NCBI GenBank assembly: GCA_965247585.1
Contig: CBDFHC010000004.1
Location: 806,001 to 870,000 of the forward strand
Direction of reading: 5' to 3'
DNA length: 64,000 nt
DNA from: CBDFHC01 sp965247585
GTDB lineage: Bacteria > Chloroflexota > Dehalococcoidia > Lucifugimonadales > GCA-2712585
Shown: positions 41,074-50,600 of the stretch, piece by piece
Numbering within the stretch: the stretch's first letter is position 1
Layout: every line of letters begins with the position of its first letter
Notes under the pieces: generated by a model
What the model saw: the letters and a program-made list of their open reading frames with translations, nothing else
Database searches by the model: none
Told to the model about the DNA's origin: nothing
Position numbers and translations under genes: made by a program

Positions 41074-42301
41074 GCATGACAAGGAGCGTCGATACCACCT
41101 AGACCGTCCAACACCAGATGAGGAGAGGTCGCCGTTTGAACGAGACCGCTCCAGAGTAATACACTCCGCCGCGTTTAGGAGGCTTCAGGGTAAGACCCAA
41201 GTATTCACAACTGGTGAAGACGATTTTTTGCGAACCAGACTCACCCACTCACTGGAAGTCGCTCAAATCGCCAAGGGATTGGCCCTTAGGCTAGGAGCCG
41301 ACCCCGAATTGGTAGAAACTGTCGCCTTGATCCACGACATAGGCCATCCTCCCTTTGGGCACACGGGTGAGGATGAACTCAAGAAATTGATGAAGGAATT
41401 TGGCGGATTCGAGGCAAATGCCCAAAATGTAAGGATACTAACGAAGTTGGAGAGCAAAAGTTCATATTATGACGGACTAAATCTAACCCGAGCAGTTTTG
41501 GACGGGCAACTCAAGTACAAAGTTACCTGCAGCGAAGACCCCGTAAAATTCATATACGACGAAAGCATGGACGTAGTAACCTGGGCTTCTGACGCCGCCC
41601 GCGGGGAGTTTCAGGGGTTACCCCCGGATACCAAATCATTCGAATGCGAAATAATGGATTGGGCAGATGATATCGCATATGCCGTCCATGACCTTGAAGA
41701 TAGCATTCACGCCAAAATCATTGATCAGTCCACTTTCTCGAAGGATGATCCCCGCACTAGAGACGCCATAAATGAGGTGCAGGGATGCGGCAAATATAAA
41801 GGGATTAACGTACGACCAATAGCTAAAGAACTCTTCGACAAAATCTGTCTAAGCTTCCCAGCTGCTGCAACCGACCGCAAACAGAAAGCCCACAGGAAAG
41901 AATTGACCAGCTGTCTTATTGGTCGGTACATAAAGGTGGCTACCCGTTGTACCAGGGGTGTCGTGTCCAATAGCCGGATTTCCTACAGGTATCTCCATTC
42001 AGTGCAAATACCAACCGAATATAGTGTGGAGGTAGACCTGATAAAGAAACTAGTATGGAAATTTGTTATTGAATCTCCCCAAGTGCGCACCTTAGGAGAG
42101 AACGGCAGACATATCGTCCGGTGCCTTTTCAGAAAATATATGCAAGACAAAAGGGAGCAGCTTCTGCCGACCGATTGGAGGGAATGGCTGCAAGACGATC
42201 CTACAAAGAAAGATAAAGCCCGGGTTGTATGTGACTATATATCTGGGATGACAGACGATTATGCCCGGAAGACCTATGCAAAGCTGTTTCTACCGAATTA
42301 A
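41033..42301 (+). CDS. dGTPase-family HD phosphohydrolase
   Basis: A 422-residue deoxynucleoside triphosphate triphosphohydrolase. The HD metal site is clear: RLTHSLEVAQIAKG, ALIHDIGHPPFGHTGEDEL and the distal aspartate in EIMDWADDIAYAVHDLED. The family lead AAFRRLQGKTQVFTTGEDDF is intact, and the length fits. It converts dGTP or other dNTPs to nucleoside plus triphosphate. Related enzymes protect bacteria by draining dNTP pools during infection. GGAGGAAC precedes the ATG. GC is clearly below that of the phage genes on either side, so it is acquired cargo. Confidence 0.88.
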   Translation: MPRSNRKRRIKYTKHDKERRYHLDRPTPDEERSPFERDRSRVIHSAAFRRLQGKTQVFTTGEDDFLRTRLTHSLEVAQIAKGLALRLGADPELVETVALIHDIGHPPFGHTGEDELKKLMKEFGGFEANAQNVRILTKLESKSSYYDGLNLTRAVLDGQLKYKVTCSEDPVKFIYDESMDVVTWASDAARGEFQGLPPDTKSFECEIMDWADDIAYAVHDLEDSIHAKIIDQSTFSKDDPRTRDAINEVQGCGKYKGINVRPIAKELFDKICLSFPAAATDRKQKAHRKELTSCLIGRYIKVATRCTRGVVSNSRISYRYLHSVQIPTEYSVEVDLIKKLVWKFVIESPQVRTLGENGRHIVRCLFRKYMQDKREQLLPTDWREWLQDDPTKKDKARVVCDYISGMTDDYARKTYAKLFLPN

Positions 42302-42479
42302 GGCTGGGGAGCGACAGTATATCCACGTCATGACCGCTCCAGGGCCGTCAACAACGAAGGGGACTCGATCAATGGGTATTTGGGGGTGGAGCCGCCCACG
42401 TACTAGCATCCACTCACCAAATTGGGGCTAGGGTGTAACCTGTCAGGGGGCTCCCCGACCCCGGCCATGTTTCCACAAG

Positions 42480-42732
42480 TTATATAGAACGCCAGAACCT
42501 TATGAGGCGGATGTCTATGCGTTGCTTAACGCGTTTGACGAATGCATTCTCAAAGAAGATAGAAAACCTTGAGCATGCCGTGGCGCTCCATTTTATGCAC
42601 TACAACTTTGCCTGGAGCTTGAAAGATATCGTAACCTTGGCAAGTTCAAATGGACCCACTACCAGGTGCAGTTTCTTATTGACAAGGCCGCACAACATGT
42701 TGTACCTTAGTGGCGGTCTAGCCACTGAATAG
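42480..42732 (+). pseudogene. Insertion-sequence transposase remnant
   Basis: The open frame reads RQNLMRRMSMRCLTRLTNAF, then SKKIENLEHAVALHFMHYNF. This is the C-terminal part of IS1/DDE-type transposases, where it normally continues CRIHKTL. Here it jumps directly to WSLKDIVTL, so an internal stretch is deleted. No ends of an insertion sequence are recognisable. It lies in the cargo segment after the dGTPase gene. The 42302-42480 gap before it is empty. Confidence 0.65.
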
Positions 42733-42776
42733 ACATCGCGTCCCTTAGCGGACCCGCACACCGCGGACCTTTGCGT

Positions 42777-42807
42777 CCCCGTGCATTCTAAATGTACGGG
42801 GCTTTTT
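42777..42807 (+). terminator. Intrinsic terminator ahead of the prohead protease gene
   Basis: CCCCGTGCATT and AATGTACGGGG (one G-T pair) form an 11-base stem with a 3-base loop, followed by CTTTTT. It closes the cargo segment. Late transcription must read through it or restart at an unseen promoter before 42828. Confidence 0.75.
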
Positions 42808-42827
42808 GCGTTCAAGAGGAGGTGTTG

Positions 42828-43664
42828 ATGGTTAGTACTACAGCCTATAGAGAGCAGTGTCGGGTGATGGTGATGGTGGTGGAGGAAGCCCGTCAAGCGG
42901 AAGACGGGAGTGCCCACCGGATGGTGATCGCCGCCCGTGACCGCAGCCGCAATCAGGATGAGATCAACCTGGCTGGGGTGCGCTTCGACAACTACCGGAA
43001 GAACCCTGTCGTCCTCTGGAATCACGATGCAAACCCAAGGTTGCTCGCCGCCGCGCCCCCATCTGGAGGTATCCCCATCGCTAAGACCCTTGAGATCGGC
43101 CATGACGAAGAAGGGAGGATAGTAGCCTCCTTCGAGTTCAACTCGAACGATCCGTTCGCGGCGCGGGTGGAGAACGCCTGGAACAATGGTTTCCTACGCG
43201 CCGCCTCAATCCACTACTTGCCTACGAGGATCGTAGAGGTCAAGGACGCGCATGGCCGGGTCGAGCGAGTCAGGATAGAGGAGTCGGAGCTTCTGGAGTG
43301 GAGCCTAGTGCCGGTACCAGCCGACCCGGACTCGGTGAGGGCAGCGGCCCGAGCCCTGAACCTGCCGGAGGAGATATTCCGAGGGCTTGAACCTGAGCCG
43401 GAGGACGACGAGGCCGAACCGCCGACTGATCCGGTGAGTGAGGAGCCGGAGCCTGAACCCAAGCAGGATGACCCCATAGAAGCGCTGAGAGCGCGCGTAG
43501 ACGCCCTGGAGCAGGAGCTTAGGGAGTTGGCTGCTAGAGACTCCATGACTGAAGAGGAACCCCAGGAGATTCTTGCACCGGAAGAATCCCAGGACCCTAT
43601 GTTGGCAGCCGTTGAGGCAGAATTCGCCGCCATGCGGCAGATCATAGAGGAGAAGCAACCATGA
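42828..43664 (+). CDS. Prohead protease with scaffold-like C-terminus
   Basis: A 278-residue protein from ATG 42828 (AGAGGAGG upstream). Residues 10-160 are the HK97-type (S78) prohead protease: INLAGVRFDNYRKNPVVLWN, NHDANPRL, NGFLRAASIHYLP (catalytic region) and ELLEWSLVPVPADPDSV. Residues 180-278 are acidic and coiled-coil, typical of an attached scaffold. It matures the capsid by cleaving scaffold and coat N-termini, and overlaps the coat gene by four bases. Confidence 0.9.
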   Translation: MVSTTAYREQCRVMVMVVEEARQAEDGSAHRMVIAARDRSRNQDEINLAGVRFDNYRKNPVVLWNHDANPRLLAAAPPSGGIPIAKTLEIGHDEEGRIVASFEFNSNDPFAARVENAWNNGFLRAASIHYLPTRIVEVKDAHGRVERVRIEESELLEWSLVPVPADPDSVRAAARALNLPEEIFRGLEPEPEDDEAEPPTDPVSEEPEPEPKQDDPIEALRARVDALEQELRELAARDSMTEEEPQEILAPEESQDPMLAAVEAEFAAMRQIIEEKQP

Positions 43665-45028
43665 TCACAGATACCGAGAAGCTAATGGAGAACGTGGCCG
43701 CCGTCCACGCCTTTACAGAGACGTTCAAAGAGAAGGAACACACGCCCCTCAAGGAGGAGGTGGAGCGCCTGTCGGCGCAGATCACGGAGTCTGTCCGGGC
43801 CTCCAAGCGGGCTGCCCTACTTCGGCAGGTAGAGTCCACGACCCAGGGGGCCAGAGTCTTGTCCGGCAAGTACCGGGGATTCGACGAGTTTGACCTGATG
43901 CTCTCCCGCGCCGTGCTGCGGATTGCCGAGCGCGGCGGGGTTGACGGAAGGAGACCCGTAGACCCCCGAACGGCTGCCGAGTGGCGGAGCAACCTGGAGG
44001 GAGCGAGGGCGGACCTGTACGAATCTATAGGACGTGCCCTGGATGCGAGCACAGCGGGCGCAGGCGACGAGCTCACCTTCACCGGAGAGACCAGCGAGAT
44101 GTGGCGAGACGTGCATCTGGCCACCTCGGTGGTCAGCCTCTTTGGGAGCATCATGATGCCCACGGACCCGTTCCGGATTCCCTATGACTTTGGGGATGTG
44201 AGCTGGTACAGGGGCACGTCCAATCTTGCGGTCAGCTCGTCCACTCCGGGCACGGGAAGGCAGACCCTCACGGCCGCCGAGCTTGCGGCGATGATCGCGT
44301 GGGCTTACGACTTGGACGAGGACGCGGTGATCGCGGTACTGCCGGAGCTACGGGCGACCTTGGTACGGAATGCAGCCGAGGTCCTGGACGACGTGGTGCT
44401 CAACGGCGACATCTCCGACGAAGGCACCAACATCAACGCGGACGGAGCCACGGCGGATTCGCTGGCCGGTAGCGCGGGCCTGGACCACTACCTGGTCTTC
44501 GACGGGCTGATCCATATACCCCTGGTGGACAACACCAACCAGGGAAATGACCATGGCGCTGCCGTGTCCGACGACATGTTCAACGAGGTCAGGGCCAAGC
44601 TGGGCAAGTACGGTGTTCGTCCCTCCGAGTGCGCCTTCGTCATGGACATCAACACCTACATCCGTTCCCAGTCCATCGAGAACTTCCGCACGATAGAGAA
44701 ACTGGGACCCAACGCCACCCTTCTCACGGGCCAGTTGGGGGACATCGAGGGAATTCCCATCATCGTCTCAGAGCAGATGCTTCTGGCAGACACCGACGGG
44801 AAGGTCACCTCCGGTGGCAACGGCACTGACACGGGACGGGTGCTTGCGGTGAACCGGAACATGTACCGGCTGGGTTTCAAGCGGGAGATGATGATCGAGA
44901 GTGAGCGGGACATCCAGAAGAGGCAGACCGTCCTTGTGGCCAGCATGAGGGTGGCCTTTAAAGGCCGGATGGACAACGATTCGGACACCGCTGTAGCCCT
45001 CCAGTACAACATCACAGGGGTGAGCTAG
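43661..45028 (+). CDS. Major capsid protein (HK97 fold)
   Basis: A 455-residue coat protein. An N-terminal helical delta-domain (about residues 1-120) would be removed by the protease. The HK97 core contains FGSIMMPTDPFRIPYDFGDV, LRATLVRNAAEVLDDVVLNG, CAFVMDINTYIRSQSIENF and TGQLGDIEGIPIIVSEQML. The C-terminus ends with a beta segment of the P domain. Position after the protease and the fold motifs make the call firm. Confidence 0.92.
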   Translation: MITDTEKLMENVAAVHAFTETFKEKEHTPLKEEVERLSAQITESVRASKRAALLRQVESTTQGARVLSGKYRGFDEFDLMLSRAVLRIAERGGVDGRRPVDPRTAAEWRSNLEGARADLYESIGRALDASTAGAGDELTFTGETSEMWRDVHLATSVVSLFGSIMMPTDPFRIPYDFGDVSWYRGTSNLAVSSSTPGTGRQTLTAAELAAMIAWAYDLDEDAVIAVLPELRATLVRNAAEVLDDVVLNGDISDEGTNINADGATADSLAGSAGLDHYLVFDGLIHIPLVDNTNQGNDHGAAVSDDMFNEVRAKLGKYGVRPSECAFVMDINTYIRSQSIENFRTIEKLGPNATLLTGQLGDIEGIPIIVSEQMLLADTDGKVTSGGNGTDTGRVLAVNRNMYRLGFKREMMIESERDIQKRQTVLVASMRVAFKGRMDNDSDTAVALQYNITGVS

Positions 45029-45045
45029 AGGAGACGGAGGCAACG

Positions 45046-45351
45046 ATGCCAGAGGTAAGGAACAGGTCTGAGGTTCCCCACCGATACTACGATTACGCGA
45101 GGAAGGCGTACGTCATATGGGCTCCTGGGGAGGTCAAGGACGTGCCCCACGCCGTAGCCCATCATGTCTGCCAGGCCCACCCAGGCAAGATGGAGCCGGT
45201 GCTGCCGGCACCGGAACCCGAGCCAGTTGAGGTCACTGCGGACGTGCCCGAAGAGGCTCCTGCGGACGTGCCTGAAGCCTTTACCGAGCAGGCCGTGGAC
45301 CGCGCCCAGCGGGGAGGCCGCAGACGCTCGGCATCAGGTGAGGAGGCATGA
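45046..45351 (+). CDS. Small head-region protein with acidic Pro-rich linker
   Basis: A 101-residue protein after the capsid gene. Residues 8-47 form a compact domain (VPHRYYDYARKAYVIWAPGE, then VAHHVCQAHPGKM). The rest is low-complexity PEPEPVEVTADVPEEAPAD and a basic tail. Similar small proteins between coat and connector genes serve as head decoration or fibre bases. No definite family. Confidence 0.6.
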   Translation: MPEVRNRSEVPHRYYDYARKAYVIWAPGEVKDVPHAVAHHVCQAHPGKMEPVLPAPEPEPVEVTADVPEEAPADVPEAFTEQAVDRAQRGGRRRSASGEEA

Positions 45352-45911
45352 CGAACAGCCAGGCCCCCATGATGGAGCCGGAAGTAGCTGGCCTGTTGAC
45401 GAAGGAGGAGGTGCAACAGCACCTGGGCTCCAACGTGGCTGCCGATGAGTACCTTCAGAGGCTCATAGACGATGCGAATCAGGCGGTGGTCAGTCGCTAC
45501 GGTCCCCACAGCATCGACGGGCCGGTGACGGAGGTACACCCAGGGGGGAGCTTCAGACTGTTCCCGCATCGGGCGGTCAAGGAGATAGCCAAGGTGACCG
45601 AGACGGACGGGAACGTCTCTGTTGTGCTCTCAGACGACGACTATCGGAGTTGGTATGGCGGAAGGATGCTACAACGGCTGGCGGACGGCAGCCATCCCCG
45701 CACCTTTTGGGGTGAGCGAGTGGAGCTCGAATATACGCCGGTAGATACCGACCCACAGCGCAAGATGGCCATCATCCGCCTGGTCCAGTTGGGGCTCCAA
45801 TACTCAGGGCTACAGTCAGAGAGGGTTGGGCCGTACTCGGCGCAGAACCTCGACTACGCGAAGGAGCGGGAGGCCATCCTTAAGCAGCTCTCTACGGGAG
45901 TGCCAATCTAA
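45348..45911 (+). CDS. Head-tail connector (adaptor) protein
   Basis: A 187-residue helical protein with the gp6/gp15-type adaptor layout: LLTKEEVQQHLGSNVAADEY, LQRLIDDANQAVVSRYGP, then strands KEIAKVTETDGNVSVVLSDD. The C-terminal helix (KMAIIRLVQLGLQYSGLQSE) fits the portal-binding end. It overlaps its neighbours slightly and sits where HK97-like phages encode the first connector. Confidence 0.75.
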   Translation: MTNSQAPMMEPEVAGLLTKEEVQQHLGSNVAADEYLQRLIDDANQAVVSRYGPHSIDGPVTEVHPGGSFRLFPHRAVKEIAKVTETDGNVSVVLSDDDYRSWYGGRMLQRLADGSHPRTFWGERVELEYTPVDTDPQRKMAIIRLVQLGLQYSGLQSERVGPYSAQNLDYAKEREAILKQLSTGVPI

Positions 45912-46174
45912 TGTCCACGAACGCTTCCCTAGAGCTCACCAAGCAGTTAGCCCAGGACCTTCGGGAGTTGCGGGGCAAGGTCGAGTCGATTGACGACAAG
46001 ATGGATGAGCTGCGTACATCGTTGCACACGCACCGCCTGACCGGGAACGGAGAGGCGGTTGAGGAGCGAGCCGTGAAGCTGCCCCTGGGTCTGAAGGTGC
46101 GGGACATCGTGCTCTTCGTCCTTTTGGGCGAAGTAGTCGGCTCCAATTTGCTGGAGCTGGTGGGGGTGCTGTGA
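45911..46174 (+). CDS. Coiled-coil protein with C-terminal membrane segment
   Basis: An 87-residue protein. Residues 5-40 form a coiled coil (LTKQLAQDLRELRGKVESID). Residues 58-85 are hydrophobic (LKVRDIVLFVLLGEVVGSNL). The layout resembles XhlA/haemolysin-type or holin-associated proteins, but no lysin is nearby. Its role in the head-tail region is unclear. The 46175-46325 gap after it shows no gene beyond an unsupported 17-codon frame. Confidence 0.5.
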   Translation: MSTNASLELTKQLAQDLRELRGKVESIDDKMDELRTSLHTHRLTGNGEAVEERAVKLPLGLKVRDIVLFVLLGEVVGSNLLELVGVL

Positions 46175-46325
46175 GCGAGCGAGGTCAAGGTGCAGCATCG
46201 TGGTGGAGATAGCTAGATGATCGTAATACGCAAGTCACAACGGGAACGGTATCGCTGGTTCGTCGGCTAATGACGCCCAAGGGGTTCGGGGCCAGGGTAA
46301 GGGCTGTCTGGAGAGGAGCGTAGCA

Positions 46326-46781
46326 ATGGCAAAAGTGACCGTGAAGGTGCAACAGCGCGGGGGCAAGAAGCTCCAAAGACTGCTCAGGGAGGCCGGCAAG
46401 GGCGGCGTTTCAGGCGTCAAAGTCGGGTTCTTCTCGACGGCCAGGTACGAGGATGGCACCCCTGTGGCTGCGGTCGCAGCCTGGAACGAGTTCGGGACGA
46501 AGACCATCCCGGAGCGGCCCTTCTTCCGCAACGCCTTGGCCGAGTCTGAGCGCGGGGTCTCCAATATCCTCGCAAAAGGAATAGACACCAAGAAGATGGT
46601 GGTGGACGAGCAGCTTGCGGGCCGAGTGGGTGAGTATGTTCAAGGAAAGATTCGAGATAGCATCACCGCTCTCAAGGAGCCGCCGAATGCACCTGAAACC
46701 GTGAAGCGTAAGGGTAGCAGCGACCCGCTTTTGGACACAGGCACCCTTCGCAACTCCGTTGATTGGGAAGTGGAACAGTGA
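46326..46781 (+). CDS. HK97 gp10-like tail-completion protein
   Basis: A 151-residue protein with the phage virion-morphogenesis/HK97 gp10 signature: SGVKVGFFSTARYEDGTPVA, AAWNEFGTKTIPERPFFRNA and a C-terminal PLLDTGTLRNSVDW. These proteins complete the neck between connector and tail. It overlaps the next gene at GTGA. Confidence 0.85.
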   Translation: MAKVTVKVQQRGGKKLQRLLREAGKGGVSGVKVGFFSTARYEDGTPVAAVAAWNEFGTKTIPERPFFRNALAESERGVSNILAKGIDTKKMVVDEQLAGRVGEYVQGKIRDSITALKEPPNAPETVKRKGSSDPLLDTGTLRNSVDWEVEQ

Positions 46782-47131
46782 GAAAGATATTTGCCAACAG
46801 ACTCCAGGAACCGGCCGCCCTGATTCAGAGAGGCCCCGATGAGATCGTCAATCGCAGGCCGGTGCCAGGCGCAGAGAGGCGGACTGATATCACCGTGGTG
46901 ACCGCACCGCCCGACGCGTCCAAGATGCGTCAGATGTTGCCTGAAGGCACACGCCTCACTGAATCGAGGACGTTCTGGATAGCAGGCGTCATGGCGGAGC
47001 CGGTCCGTGTGGGCGCGAATGCTTCTGGGGGAGACGTGATCGAGTACGGAGGCGTTTCCTACAGGGCGCAGCACGTCGAGGCTTGGCCGGGCTTCGTTGA
47101 GGTCCTGGGCATTCGGGAGGAAGGTAGTTGA
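46778..47131 (+). CDS. Neck/head-closure protein
   Basis: A 117-residue protein beginning with GTG at 46778, inside the previous stop. It is beta-rich (TDITVVTAPPDASKMRQMLP, FWIAGVMAEPVRVGANASGG, YGGVSYRAQHVEAWPGFVEV), fitting the small beta-barrel head-closure proteins of siphophages and myophages. Assignment is by size, fold prediction by eye, and position. Confidence 0.6.
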   Translation: MRKIFANRLQEPAALIQRGPDEIVNRRPVPGAERRTDITVVTAPPDASKMRQMLPEGTRLTESRTFWIAGVMAEPVRVGANASGGDVIEYGGVSYRAQHVEAWPGFVEVLGIREEGS

Positions 47132-47661
47132 TCGCACCAACGACAGCCAGCCTAGAGGATGCCGTGGGAGAGCTTGTCGCGGCAGGATCGGGTCTTGACT
47201 ACAACAGTGTGTTGTCCGGCAACAAAGGTACTCTCGTGCCGGACGGGTTGTTCGCGTCACTGGTGCTGATTCACCAGGCCATCGAGGGAATACCAGCGAC
47301 CGTGATGAGCCTTGCTTCAGACGAGGCAGACCTGAACGCTCCGACAGTGGCGACGGTTCGAGGGAGGTACTCGGTTCAGTGGTTCCGTACCGGAGCACAC
47401 GACGCGGCCACAAGGATGTCGGTGTGGGTCTGGTCACCGGAAGGGGTGGCTCAGGCTCAAAAGGCCGATCTGACGGTGTTGCGTGTATCGGACGTTCGGC
47501 AGCTCGACGATGTGGTGTCTGGAGCCTGGGAGGAGCGAGCCGGGCTGGACATTGAAGTTGGCTACACGCAGAAGATCGACCAGACGGTTGGCCGCCTGAA
47601 AGCCGCTCCCATAGAGGTCGGGATAGGTGGTAGCACCGAGACCATTACAGTGGAGGTTTAG
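47128..47661 (+). CDS. Tail terminator-like neck protein
   Basis: A 177-residue protein starting with TTG at 47128. The central part (TVRGRYSVQWFRTGAHDAAT, RMSVWVWSPEGVAQAQK) and DIEVGYTQKIDQTVGRLKAA resemble the phage neck-terminator (LIC/gp12-type) proteins that cap the tail tube. It lies directly before the tail sheath gene, which supports this reading. Confidence 0.65.
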   Translation: MIAPTTASLEDAVGELVAAGSGLDYNSVLSGNKGTLVPDGLFASLVLIHQAIEGIPATVMSLASDEADLNAPTVATVRGRYSVQWFRTGAHDAATRMSVWVWSPEGVAQAQKADLTVLRVSDVRQLDDVVSGAWEERAGLDIEVGYTQKIDQTVGRLKAAPIEVGIGGSTETITVEV

Positions 47662-47664
47662 ACA

Positions 47665-50600
47665 ATGACTCTTGGCATACAGGACATCGTAGAGGTAAGG
47701 GCGCAGATAGCGCCCCGTGGCGCTGGGGGCAGAGAGTTTGGGCGGACGCTGTTGCTCACCACCGACCCCACCCTGGACGCTGGTGCGGGCAGGGTACGGG
47801 TCTTTGCCAGCATGGACGAGGTGGCTCGGACGTTCACTCCGGGCTCCGGTTCCTACCAGGCCGCCCAGGTCTACTTCTCTCAGGTGCCCTATCCCCGGAA
47901 CCTGGTGATAGGCCGCTGGATCAACACGAGGGAGTCGGCTAGGCTGACCGGGGGCAGTCCCAGAGCTTTGGAGCAAATAACAGGCAGCCCCACCGTGGTC
48001 AGGGGCAGCGGTACTGTGGCGTCTTTAGAGACATTCTACGGACGCGCCACCGTGCTAACCGGCACGGGGACGGTGGCTGATTTGGTCAACTTCTATGGAC
48101 GCGCCACCGTGCTAACCGGCACGGGAACGGTGGCTGATCTGGTCAACTTCCACGGACGCGCCACTGTAGTCACCGGCACGGGAACGGTTGCTGATCTGGT
48201 CAACTTCCACGGACGCGCCACTGTAGTCACCGGCACGGGGACGGTTGCTGACCTTGTCAACTTCCACGGACGCGCCACCGTGCTGACCGGCACGGGGACG
48301 GTTGCGTCCCTGACGACCCTTCAGGGCATCACCAGTGGGACCGTCACCTTTCTGGGGCAGACGGTAACTGGACTGGATTTCTCCTCGGACACCGACCTCG
48401 ACGGTGTGGCCTCCACGCTCCAGACCGCGCTCAGGGCCACCAGCTCCACGGACCTGGACAACGTTGAGGTTGTCTACGACAGCACCGCCTCGGCGTTTGT
48501 CGTGACTCTGCCCTTGGACTCCAGCACCGGGGTTGTACCCACCGCAAGCGCCGCCTTCACCGGCGATGACGCCGACGAGCTGGGCTTGGACACTGCCACG
48601 ATTGTCAACGGCGTGGATGCCATCGTGTCCGGGACCGTTACCTTCCTGAACCAGACGTTGACCGGGCTGGACTTCTCCAGCGTGACGGACTACGACGGTG
48701 TGGCCTCCGTGCTCCAGACGGCACTCCGGGCTACCAGCTCCACGGACCTGGACAACGCGGAAGTCACCTACGATAGCGCCGCCTCGGCGTTTGTCGTGAC
48801 TCTGCCCTTGGACTCCAGCACCGGGGTTGTACCCACCGCAAGCGCCGCCTTCACCGGCGATGACGCCGACGAGCTGGGCTTGGACACTGCCACGATTGTC
48901 AACGGCGTGGATGCCATCGTGTCCGGGACCGTTACCTTCCTGAACCAGACGTTGACCGGGCTGGACTTCTCCAGCGTGACGGACTACGACGGTGTGGCCT
49001 CCGTGCTCCAGACGGCACTCCGGGCTACCAGCTCCACGGACCTGGACAACGCGGAAGTCACCTACGATAGCGCCGCCTCGGCGTTTGTCGTGACTCTGCC
49101 CTTGGACTCCAGCACCGGGGTTGTACCCACCGCAAGCGCCGCCTTCACCGGCGATGACGCCGACGAGCTGGGCTTGGACACTGCCACGATTGTCAACGGC
49201 GTGGATGCCATCGTGTCCGGGACCGTGACGTTCCTGAGTCAGACATTGACCGGGCTCGATTTCTCCGACGTCACGGACTACGACGGGGTGGCCTCCACGC
49301 TCCAGACCGCGCTCAGGGCTACCAGCTCCACGGACCTGGACAACGCGGAAGTCACCTACGATAGCGCCGCCTCGGCGTTCGTGGTGACGATACCTCTAGA
49401 CAGCAACGGGGCGGCAACCAGTGTCAGCGCGGCGTTTACTGGGAGCGAGTCCGACGAGCTGGGTCTCGACACTGCAACCATAGTGGACGGCGTAAGCGCC
49501 ATACAGTCCGGGAGCGTTACGCTCCTGGATGAGACCTTCTCCGGTCTGGACTTCTCCGCCGTCACGGACTACGACGATGTGGCCTCTGTACTCCAGACCG
49601 CGCTGCGTGGGGCCACGGGCACGATGCTTGATGCCGTCGAGGTCGCCTACGACAGCGACGCCTCGGCCTTCGTGGTCACAATCCCGCTGGCGGCCGATGG
49701 CTCGGCCACGGCGGTCACCGCGGCCTTCACCGGGGCAACCGCCGACGAGGTGGGCCTGGATACGGTCACGATTGAAGACGGCATCGACACTATCACCGCC
49801 GGCAGCGTGACGTTCCACGGTGCAAATCTTACTGGTCTGGACTTCAGCTCCGTGGCGGGATACGACGATGTGGCTGCTGTGGTCCAGAACGCTCTGCGGG
49901 GAAGCTCCGTCGCCACCCTTGATGCAGTAGAGGTGGAGCACGACGGCTCGCAGTTCGTCCTCACCCTTCCTCTTGGCTTAGACGGGTCCGCCACTGAGGT
50001 GAGCGGCCCCTTCACCGGAGAGCATGCCGACGAACTGGGCCTGGATACGGCCACAATTGTCAACGGCGTGGACGGTATAGGAGCAGGCTCCCTCACCTGG
50101 CATGGCTCCTCCATCTCCGTAGACTTCACCGGCGCTGACTCTTACGGCGACGTGGCCAGCATCCTCCAGGCTGCCTTGCGTGCCGTGACAGCATCGGCAA
50201 GAGCGGACCTGCGGAGCGCAACGGTTGAGTTCGACCCCGTCGGATTCTTCCAAGTGAGCCTAGGATTCCGCATGAACGGCAGCCCCTATGCCATCAACGG
50301 CTTCGTGGCGGACGATGCCCAGGAGCCAGCTTCCGCTCTTGGATTGGATAGCACATCGGGGGGCGGCATCGTCCAGGGTCAAGCCTCGGAGCCCATCGAG
50401 GACGCGATGGACGCCATCAGCGGGCTGGACGATGGCTGGTACTTCGTTACGGTGGACTCGAGCATCACCACAGGGGCAGACCTGCTCTCCCTGTCTCGGT
50501 GGGTTCAGACCAAGGCCCACATGCTGGCGTTGGATGTGGTGGACGAGGGTGTCCTGACGCCTAACGAGTCCACCAGCCTGGCGGCGCAGCTATCCGCCCT

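Noticed and set aside
42502..42732. Apparent 76-codon gene of unknown function
   Set aside because: Its middle is a transposase C-terminus with a deletion, so it is a relic rather than a gene.
45911..46174. Possible holin
   Set aside because: It has one hydrophobic segment after a coiled coil, and no endolysin or spanin gene is near. Lysis genes are not identifiable in this window.
47984..48325. Regular short repeats that could suggest a CRISPR array
   Set aside because: The copies are contiguous, in frame, without spacers, and lie within the sheath coding sequence; no cas genes are present.
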